A DNA stretch of 8,987 bases from M3007 sp964392655 (GTDB lineage Bacteria; Bacteroidota; Bacteroidia; Chitinophagales; Saprospiraceae): contig CAYMQY010000181.1 in the NCBI GenBank assembly GCA_964392655.1, forward strand, positions 1 to 8,987, given 5' to 3'. Made by a program: the position numbers and the translations under genes. Position 1 is the stretch's first letter; each line of letters begins with the position of its first letter. The notes below the pieces were generated by a model. The model ran no database searches and was not told the origin of the DNA. It saw only the letters and a program-made list of their open reading frames with translations. This document shows, piece by piece, positions 1 through 5,610 of this stretch.

Positions 1-2769
1 GGTAGCCGACCAGCGGCGCGTCAGCGCATAGGTATTGGGGCAAGGCCCGTCGGTGCGTGTTTCACCAAGGTAAACGATGGAAGTGGACGCGTCACAGTTG
101 TCGGTGGCGGTCGCAGTTCCCGCGGCAGGCACCGCGTCGCAAGCCACCGTAATATCTGCCGGCACAAACGTAAACGCCGGGGCGACCAGGTCCCGAACTG
201 TGATGCTTTGCTGGACCTTTTCTTCGTTCCCGCAGTTGTCGGTTGCCGTCCAGCGGCGCAGCAAAACATACGTGTCGGGGCAAGCGCCGTCCGCACGAGT
301 TTCACCGTCATAGTGGATGGTGACAGCGCCGTCACAGTTATCCGTAGCGGTGGGCGTGCCAACCGTCGGTACCGCAGAACAGTCCACGGTAATATTTGAC
401 GGTACAAACGTGAATGCCGGGCGGGTAATGTCGCGTACTGTAATGACCTGATCTACCGATTGGACATTGCCGCAAAAATCCGAAGCCGTCCAGCGGCGCA
501 AAAGGGTGTAGGTGTCGGGGCAAACGCCGTTGGTACGCGTCTCGCCTTCGTAAACAATCAGCACGGTAGCGGCGCAGTTGTCAACCGCCGTCGGTACTGC
601 CACTGCCGGTATATTTTCGCAACTCACTGTCACGTCGGGCGGCGAGAAGGTAAACACCGGGCGTTTGACGTCCTGAACCGTCAGCGCTTGTACGGCGGAA
701 GTTGTGTTTCCGCAAGCATCGGCAGCCGTCCACTGGCGTTTGAGTATGTAGGTATTTGTGCACGAACCGTCAATCCGACTTTCACCGTTGAACGAGACGA
801 TTACATTAGCGGTACAGTTGTCGCTTGCCACAGGTGTGCCGACTGCAGGTACCGCCTCGCAACTGACCGTCGCATCTGCCGGGACAAATGTGAAAAACGG
901 TTTTGTCTGGTCGCGAACGGAAATACGCTGAACTGCAGAATTGGTGTTGCCGCAATTATCGGCTATCGTCCATTGGCGTTTCAACACGTAGGTGTCGGTG
1001 CAAGCGCCGTTTTCCCGGGTTTCTCCGTTGAAGGAAACGATGACATTAGCGGTGCAGTTGTCGCTTGCTGAGGGTGTGCCAATCGTAGGCACGTTGTCGC
1101 ATTCCACGGTAAGATCAGTCGGGAAAGTGACAAAAACCGGCTTGGTAACATCCTGTACTACAATAACCTGAGTGGCAGTTTTTGAATTGCCGCAGTTGTC
1201 GGTAGCGGTCCATTTGCGCTGCAACGTGTAGGTGTCGGGGCAGGTGCCGTTAGTACGGGTTTCGCCGTCATAGGTGATGCTTACGGAATTATCGCAGTTG
1301 TCGGTCGCTTCGGGTGTTTCCACCGTCGGGACAGCATCGCAATTCACGATGGCATTTGCAGGAACAAAGGTGAACGCCGGAGCTACGAGGTCCTGCACCA
1401 CAATGATTTGTTCGGCCGTAGCCGTATTGCCGCACAAGTCGGTGGCCGTCCATTTGCGGCGCAGGGAATAGGTGTCGGGGCAGGGGCCGTTGGTACGAAC
1501 GGCTCCGTTGTAATTGATATCTACGTCGGTGGAACAGTTATCTGTGGCAGTAGGGGTACCCGGCACCGGGATGGCGTCGCAAGTTACCGTGACATTGGCA
1601 GGGATGAGGGTGAAAACCGGTTTGGTCGTGTCTTGCACCGTGAGCATTTGCTCGGCAATAGCCGTGTTGCCGCAGTTGTCCGTAGCAATCCAGCGCCGGG
1701 TAACGGTACCGCCGCTGGCGCAACTGCCGCTGGACTGCGACACGCCGGCGAATGTGATGGTTACGCTGTTGTCGCAGTTGTCTGTGGCCGACGGTATACC
1801 CATGGACGGAATTGCTTCGCAGTTTACCGTCGCGTCTGCCGGGACAAAAGTGAATGTCGGAGCCGTCAAGTCTTGTACAATCACCGTTTGTTCCGCTGTG
1901 CTGGTATTCCCGCAATCATCCGTGGCTGTCCAGCGACGTTTCAGGGTGTAACTGTCGGTGCAAGAGCCGTCAATGCGCGTATCACCGTTGTAGGTAATTG
2001 TGACCGTGGCATCGCAATTGTCGCTGGCCGAAGGCGTGCCTACCGCCGGAATGGAATTGCAAGTAACCGTTACGTTGGCCGGCACGCTCGTAAATGCAGG
2101 TGCAGTTACGTCTCGAATTGTCAGTACTTGAACGGCAGTGCGGGTGTTTCCGCAATTGTCTACCGCAGTCCAACGCCGCGAAAGCGAGTAGTTGCCCGGG
2201 CAAGGGCCGTCGTTGCGCGTTTGCCCGTCGTAATTGATGGTCGCCATACCAGCGCAGTTGTCCGCCGCGACCGGCGTACCGACCGGCGGAATGGCATCGC
2301 AGGAAATAGTGGCATTTGCGGGCACAAAGGTGAAGACAGGCGCCACCTGGTCTCTGACGGTCAGGGTTTGGGTGCCGATGGTGGAATTTCCACAAGCGTC
2401 GGTAGCGCTCCAGCGCCGNNNNNNNNNNNNNNNNNNNNNNNNNNNNNNNNNNNNNNNNNNNNNNNNNNNNNNNNNNNNNNNNNNNNNNNNNNNNNNNNNN
2501 NNNNNNNNNNNNNNNNNNGTGGCCGTCCAGCGGCGTTTCAGGGAGTAATTATCGGGGCAAGTGCCGTCCGTGCGGACTTCGCCATTATACACAATTCCGA
2601 CCCCGCCACCGCAATTATCACTCGCTGCCGGAGCGCCAACGGCCGGGATAGACTGGCAATTGACCATGACATTGCCCGGAACCGAGGTAAATGTGGGAGA
2701 AATATTGTCCACAACACGGATAGTTTGTGTGACGGTGATGCTGTTCCCGGCTGCATCGGAAACGCGGTA
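1..2769 (-). repeat. Tandem 240-bp (80-aa) HYR-like repeat array
   Basis: Minus-strand Trp codons that mark the unit boundary start at 2412, 2172, 1932, 1692, 1452, 1212, 972, 732, 492, 252 and 12, so ten consecutive full units are exactly 240 bp with no indel. One more unit, in the same register, lies right of the N gap (2769-2530). Counting Trp as residue 1, the unit reads W-T-A-x-D-N-C-G-N, then about 12 variable residues, D-x-x-x-P-x-F-T-F-x-P, V-x-C, I/V-P, DNC, G-E-T-R, G-x-C, Y-x-L-x-R-R. Cysteines fall at unit positions 7, 38, 53 and 71 in all ten full units left of the gap. The unit right of the gap has Ala at position 7. The array continues past the left edge. Confidence 0.95.
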
Positions 2770-4263
2770 GGAACGCAGTATAATCAAGGTGTCACCGGGG
2801 CAGCCGCTGCCGCTTGCAAGCACATCAGTGACATGGGTAACACTTGCGACACCGCAGTTGTCGGCTTCGTTGGTCACTACTGCCGGGTTAGGTGCCGGCA
2901 CGTTTGCTAAGCAGGTAATGCCGTTAAGAGGGGCCGGATTGGAGGCTGTTGGCAGTTGCGTGTCGTTGACGGTCACGGTAAAATTGCAGGAAACCGTGTT
3001 GGCACCGTCGTTCACGGAGTAGGTCGCTGTGGTGACACCGCTCGAAAACGGCACCGTATTGGACAATTGACCGGAGCCGCTGCCGGTTGTGGCGCCGCTG
3101 AGGGAGTAGGTAACACCTACGGTAGGGCAGTTGTCACTGAAAACTGCATTAATATTCGGAATCAAGGTGGTGCAAACGCCCGGATTGGCCGTGCCGACGG
3201 CATTTGCGGGGCAGGTCAGCGTGGGCGGCACATTATCCATCACCGGAACCGTAACGCTGAATGTTCTGCCACAGCCTTTGTTGTCGGAAATCGTAACCGT
3301 ATAGGTGCCACCCGAGACATTGGTCAGATTTTTCGTGGTCGCGTTGTTCGACCACAGGTAGGTGTACGGGGCAGAACCGCCGCTCACGGTCAGGGTTACG
3401 CTTCCTGTTGGCACATTCAGGCAGGGCACCGAAGTGGTTGTTGCGCTGACGTTTATCGGTGGGTTTATTTTAACGGTGACTGAGTTCCCGCAGGAAAGTA
3501 CATAAGGAGGTTCAGGGCCGTACGGGTCAAAAATGGCGGTCATGTTGACCGTATAGGTGGTGTTGGAAGCCGGTGCAGTAGCGTAAGGCCCGGCTCCAGG
3601 GCCGATATTCGGCGACCAGAAAAACGAGTAGTTGAGCATGCCGCTGGCTATTACAGACAAACGGACGGTGTCACCTGGCTGGCAAAGCGTAAGGTCGTTG
3701 TATGTTCCGGAGCTGTCAATTGCCAGAATTGAGGCGTTGCAGCAAATGCCGGTTATGGTGACACAGCCGGCGTTGTTGACATCCGAAAAGGCATGTGGCG
3801 CGGTGGAACCGTTGCAGTCCACCGTTTTCTTGGTGTCAAAATACAATGCACGAAATTGGTTGCAATCAGGAGCATTGCTGGACAAGGGGCGGAAAAGGCC
3901 TCCATTGACCAACACAACCTTTGCGGCCGGACCCAGTTTGAGAAATACGTTTGAGGTCCATTGCACTACACCGCCATCAATTAGCAGGAGCCCTTCAAAC
4001 GGCACCCCTCCGATAATTGGCTCATAGTTGACATCCACCACGAAGGAATCGCGAATGATGATCGTATCTGTCCCCGCCGGGCAGGAACCAAACGGGTTGT
4101 TGGAAGCCAGGATGTAGTAATCAAATACACAGGTTTTGGCTTCCAGCCGTTGGGTGAAGAACAGTGCGAGAAATAAAGCAATCGCCGGTATTAAAAATCC
4201 ACTTTTGGATTTAAGGCTGCTTGCAATGCGGTAATGAGCAGGTAGTATGTTGCCGTTTAGCAT
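1..4263 (-). CDS. Giant secreted SprB/HYR-repeat surface protein (3' end outside window)
   Basis: The frame is open from ATG at 4263 to the left edge: 1421 codons including 33 inside the N gap, with no stop, and the gap happens to keep frame. The first in-frame stop upstream is at 4375-4377, with no other ATG between. Residues 1-42 look like a long signal peptide (hydrophobic core FLIPAIALFLALFF, likely cleavage after LEA). Residues 43-265 form a Cys-containing region with a CC pair at 174-175. Residues about 269-331 match the SprB repeat pattern (GGSAPYTYLWSN, then GGTYTVTISDNKGC). Residues about 342-434 are HYR-like (PPTLTCP, SDNCP, ATYSV). From residue about 438 onward come Ig-like HYR-type units, in exact 80-residue register from residue 499. 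Such proteins in Bacteroidota are usually exported by the type IX system and act in adhesion or gliding; that role is inferred here, and no C-terminal sorting domain is visible. Confidence 0.93.
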   Translation of the reverse strand, partial: MLNGNILPAHYRIASSLKSKSGFLIPAIALFLALFFTQRLEAKTCVFDYYILASNNPFGSCPAGTDTIIIRDSFVVDVNYEPIIGGVPFEGLLLIDGGVVQWTSNVFLKLGPAAKVVLVNGGLFRPLSSNAPDCNQFRALYFDTKKTVDCNGSTAPHAFSDVNNAGCVTITGICCNASILAIDSSGTYNDLTLCQPGDTVRLSVIASGMLNYSFFWSPNIGPGAGPYATAPASNTTYTVNMTAIFDPYGPEPPYVLSCGNSVTVKINPPINVSATTTSVPCLNVPTGSVTLTVSGGSAPYTYLWSNNATTKNLTNVSGGTYTVTISDNKGCGRTFSVTVPVMDNVPPTLTCPANAVGTANPGVCTTLIPNINAVFSDNCPTVGVTYSLSGATTGSGSGQLSNTVPFSSGVTTATYSVNDGANTVSCNFTVTVNDTQLPTASNPAPLNGITCLANVPAPNPAVVTNEADNCGVASVTHVTDVLASGSGCPGDTLIILRSYRVSDAAGNSITVTQTIRVVDNISPTFTSVPGNVMVNCQSIPAVGAPAASDNCGGGVGIVYNGEVRTDGTCPDNYSLKRRWTAXXXXXXXXXXXXXXXXXXXXXXXXXXXXXXXXXXRRWSATDACGNSTIGTQTLTVRDQVAPVFTFVPANATISCDAIPPVGTPVAADNCAGMATINYDGQTRNDGPCPGNYSLSRRWTAVDNCGNTRTAVQVLTIRDVTAPAFTSVPANVTVTCNSIPAVGTPSASDNCDATVTITYNGDTRIDGSCTDSYTLKRRWTATDDCGNTSTAEQTVIVQDLTAPTFTFVPADATVNCEAIPSMGIPSATDNCDNSVTITFAGVSQSSGSCASGGTVTRRWIATDNCGNTAIAEQMLTVQDTTKPVFTLIPANVTVTCDAIPVPGTPTATDNCSTDVDINYNGAVRTNGPCPDTYSLRRKWTATDLCGNTATAEQIIVVQDLVAPAFTFVPANAIVNCDAVPTVETPEATDNCDNSVSITYDGETRTNGTCPDTYTLQRKWTATDNCGNSKTATQVIVVQDVTKPVFVTFPTDLTVECDNVPTIGTPSASDNCTANVIVSFNGETRENGACTDTYVLKRQWTIADNCGNTNSAVQRISVRDQTKPFFTFVPADATVSCEAVPAVGTPVASDNCTANVIVSFNGESRIDGSCTNTYILKRQWTAADACGNTTSAVQALTVQDVKRPVFTFSPPDVTVSCENIPAVAVPTAVDNCAATVLIVYEGETRTNGVCPDTYTLLRRWTASDFCGNVQSVDQVITVRDITRPAFTFVPSNITVDCSAVPTVGTPTATDNCDGAVTIHYDGETRADGACPDTYVLLRRWTATDNCGNEEKVQQSITVRDLVAPAFTFVPADITVACDAVPAAGTATATDNCDASTSIVYLGETRTDGPCPNTYALTRRWSAT
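2419..2518. other. Assembly gap of 100 N inside the repeat array
   Basis: Exactly 100 N, the usual placeholder length for a gap of unknown size. The flanking sequence is the same repeat: the unit-boundary Trp codons sit at 2529 and 2412, only 117 bp apart instead of 240. The missing piece is therefore expected to be 223 bp, or 223 plus a multiple of 240, rather than 100. Because 123 is divisible by 3, the placeholder does not disturb the reading frame. Confidence 0.95.
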
Positions 4264-4294
4264 AACTAAGGATTTGGTAGGAGTCACAGATTGT

Positions 4295-4342
4295 TTTGAA
4301 TAAAATTGTTCGGCGTTTGAACAACCTCGATTTTCGTTTGAA
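4295..4342. promoter_or_regulatory. Three TTTGAA direct repeats at 21-bp spacing
   Basis: TTTGAA occurs at 4295-4300, 4316-4321 and 4337-4342, each start exactly 21 bp from the next, or two DNA helical turns. The second and third copies extend to CGTTTGAA. The array lies 32 to 79 bp upstream of the giant gene's ATG, where an operator or activator site would sit. Overlapping it are two perfect 6-bp inverted repeats: TTGTTC/GAACAA (4306-4311, 4319-4324) and TCGATT/AATCGA (4327-4332, 4341-4346). Regulation of the giant gene is an inference; chance occurrence in AT-rich DNA is possible. Confidence 0.4.
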
Positions 4343-4479
4343 TCGAAGTGGTCAAAAAATTTTTGATCAGCATTTCAGGCACAGAAAAACAGCCACAAAC
4401 GCGGACCGTTTGCCTTTACATGAGAAGCCGGTTGGCCGGGACAGGAGATACGGATTGGAAAGATTGTGTTAGCCTCTTC

Positions 4480-4512
4480 TAAACAGCACGTGTGAGGAAC
4501 GAGCGCTGTTTA
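4480..4512. repeat. 8-bp inverted repeat in intergenic region
   Basis: TAAACAGC (4480-4487) and GCTGTTTA (4505-4512) are perfect reverse complements around a 17-nt spacer. No T-run follows on either strand, so it does not look like an intrinsic terminator. It could be a protein-binding site or a structured leader; function unknown. Confidence 0.4.
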
Positions 4513-4705
4513 TTCAAGCATGAATACGCCGACGGCAGGGAGGGAATAAAATTAAAAGAAGAAAAGGCCGGGGCCAAGGTATTAACTTCTGAGACAAATC
4601 AATGCCCAATAATGTGCCAAAAAATACTCGCGTACTACTGTTTGAAACTCATTTGCATATTCTGCTACACCTCACCGGGTAAAACTACCTTTTGCGCGGC
4701 TATAT

Positions 4706-4713
4706 TACCTTTG
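4706..4713 (+). promoter_or_regulatory. Bacteroidota -7 box before DUF1573 gene
   Basis: TAccTTTG matches the Bacteroidota -7 consensus TAnnTTTG and continues as GCCGCC. No TTG lies at the usual 17-23 bp upstream distance; the nearest TTTG (4691-4694) is only 11 bp away. A transcript from this box would begin near 4718-4721, so translation would start either essentially leaderless at ATG 4719 or at ATG 4743 with a leader of about 24 nt. Confidence 0.5.
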
Positions 4714-4718
4714 CCGCC

Positions 4719-5351
4719 ATGCACAAATCCAACCGTTCACGTATGCGCCCTTTTTTTCTTTTTTGGGGAGTTTTTTTACCGGCAACAATTACTTGTCTGG
4801 CTCAAAAACCTGTTTCAGATATTCGCCCCGCACTAAAAAGCCTCTCGCCGGAGCAGAAGGCACTTGTAGTAGAGTATCTTAAAAGTACCGGGTCCGGGGT
4901 AGATGATGATATTCAAAGCACGTACCGTCAAACTTCCGAGCCAACCCAGTCTAAAACCGTTATGCTGATTGACTGGTTGCGGCAACAGCAAAAACAAACA
5001 CAATTAGCCACAACAACCTGGGACAAAGACACCATTTACTTCGCGGACTCAACGGAAGGCGCTTTTCTCACAGGGGCTTTTTTAGTTGCCAACACCGGCT
5101 CGATTCCGTACTTGATCAAAGCGGTCAAAACAACCTGCGACTGTGTGGTATACGATGTCCCTGCGCACCCGATCATGCCCGGAGAATCAGCGGTGATCAA
5201 GTTAGGGTTTGATACGAGTGGAAAACTCGGAATTGCTACGCCTGCCCTGATCGTTTACGACAACTCAATCCCGAATCAACGAAAAATCCTTTATGCCCGC
5301 GCGAATATTCTGGCCAGAAAAAAACCGCACAAATACCCCTGGAACGACTGA
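4719..5351 (+). CDS. Exported DUF1573 domain protein
   Basis: 210 residues from ATG 4719. Residues about 1-29 form a signal peptide: a basic start (KSNRSRMR), the hydrophobic stretch FFLFWGVFLPATITCLA, and likely signal peptidase I cleavage near CLA or CLAQ. The residue before Cys is Thr, so it is a poor lipobox. Residues about 30-95 are helical and polar. Residues about 110-195 match the DUF1573 pattern of Bacteroidota, with FLVANTGSIPYLI, then TTCDC (family usually SCGCT), then PGESAVIKLGFDTSGKLG, an Ig-like beta fold of unknown role. An in-frame TTG at 4692 gives a longer frame, but it lies upstream of the probable promoter box, so it is unlikely. ATG 4743 (202 residues) also leaves a good signal peptide and is a real alternative. 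The gene is divergent from the giant repeat gene; a shared function is possible but not shown. Confidence 0.85.
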   Translation: MHKSNRSRMRPFFLFWGVFLPATITCLAQKPVSDIRPALKSLSPEQKALVVEYLKSTGSGVDDDIQSTYRQTSEPTQSKTVMLIDWLRQQQKQTQLATTTWDKDTIYFADSTEGAFLTGAFLVANTGSIPYLIKAVKTTCDCVVYDVPAHPIMPGESAVIKLGFDTSGKLGIATPALIVYDNSIPNQRKILYARANILARKKPHKYPWND

Positions 5352-5368
5352 CATTTCTCAAATTAACC

Positions 5369-5385
5369 CTGAAATGACGTTTCAG
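5369..5385. repeat. Small hairpin after DUF1573 gene
   Basis: CTGAAA (5369-5374) and TTTCAG (5380-5385) pair perfectly around a 5-nt loop, 17 bp after the DUF1573 stop. A second TTTCAG at 5395-5400 could compete for pairing. There is no adjacent T-run, and the stem has only two G-C pairs, so a classical intrinsic terminator is doubtful. Confidence 0.35.
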
Positions 5386-5453
5386 ACGAACCGGTTTCAG
5401 CAAAGTCATCCCGGCTAGTAAAAAAGTTTTTCGCGTGCCTTTTCCAAACTTAA

Positions 5454-5486
5454 CATTGCGTCAGCGTGAAATATTATTTCGCAATG
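5454..5486. repeat. Nested inverted repeats between DUF1573 gene and typA
   Basis: CATTGCG (5454-5460) and CGCAATG (5480-5486) are perfect reverse complements. Inside the spacer, GAAATA (5468-5473) and TATTTC (5475-5480) form a near-perfect palindrome around one T. The two pairings share C5480, so they are alternatives. The site is about 100 bp upstream of the typA box and could be an operator or simply AT-rich dyad symmetry. The rest of 5352-5610 shows no gene. Confidence 0.35.
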
Positions 5487-5584
5487 CACAATATTTTGAC
5501 CTGCGTCCAAAACCAATGCCTCAAATTCTGCATTCGTTAACAAATATCAGTTCAAGATACCCTTTTTTTGACGACAAGAAGCAG

Positions 5585-5592
5585 TACCTTTG
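5585..5592 (+). promoter_or_regulatory. typA: Bacteroidota -7 box before typA
   Basis: TAccTTTG followed by CGGC fits the -7 consensus TAnnTTTG. The only upstream TTTG (5567-5570, end of a T-run) is 14 bp away, shorter than the usual 17-23, so the -33 element is weak. Transcription would begin near 5598, giving a leader of about 13 nt to ATG 5611. The box contains the TTG at 5590, which rules against that codon as the start. Confidence 0.6.
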
Positions 5593-5610
5593 CGGCTTAT
5601 TTTGAAACAC

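Larger units (their letters stand above)
4264..4718. other. Intergenic region between divergent genes
   Basis: 455 bp between the start of the giant repeat gene and the DUF1573 gene. I see no convincing gene in it. An open frame beginning with GTG at 4492 runs into the DUF1573 gene in another frame, has no recognisable domain and is judged spurious. The region holds three phased TTTGAA repeats (4295-4342) with two small inverted repeats, an 8-bp inverted repeat TAAACAGC/GCTGTTTA (4480-4487 and 4505-4512), and a TAccTTTG promoter-like box at 4706-4713. No TAnnTTTG match was found on the minus strand, so the giant gene lacks a consensus box here. Confidence 0.7.

Noticed and set aside
2419..2518. 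Frameshift or pseudogene at the N gap
   Set aside because: Codon register is the same on both sides (Trp codons at 2529 and 2412, both multiples of three) and there is no stop on either side.
1..2769. CRISPR-like or satellite repeat
   Set aside because: The 240-bp repeats have no short identical direct repeats with unique spacers; they are coding tandem domains in frame.
1408..2910. 500-codon plus-strand open frame (and similar ones at 460-1071 and 1514-1951)
   Set aside because: These are antisense shadows of the repeat array. The minus-strand frame gives a recognisable signal peptide, SprB and HYR-like domains and conserved cysteines; the plus-strand products have no coherent domains and one runs through the N gap.
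4492..4836. GTG-started plus-strand frame of 114 codons
   Set aside because: No recognisable domain, an unusual start, and about 118 bp of overlap with the well-supported DUF1573 gene in another frame.
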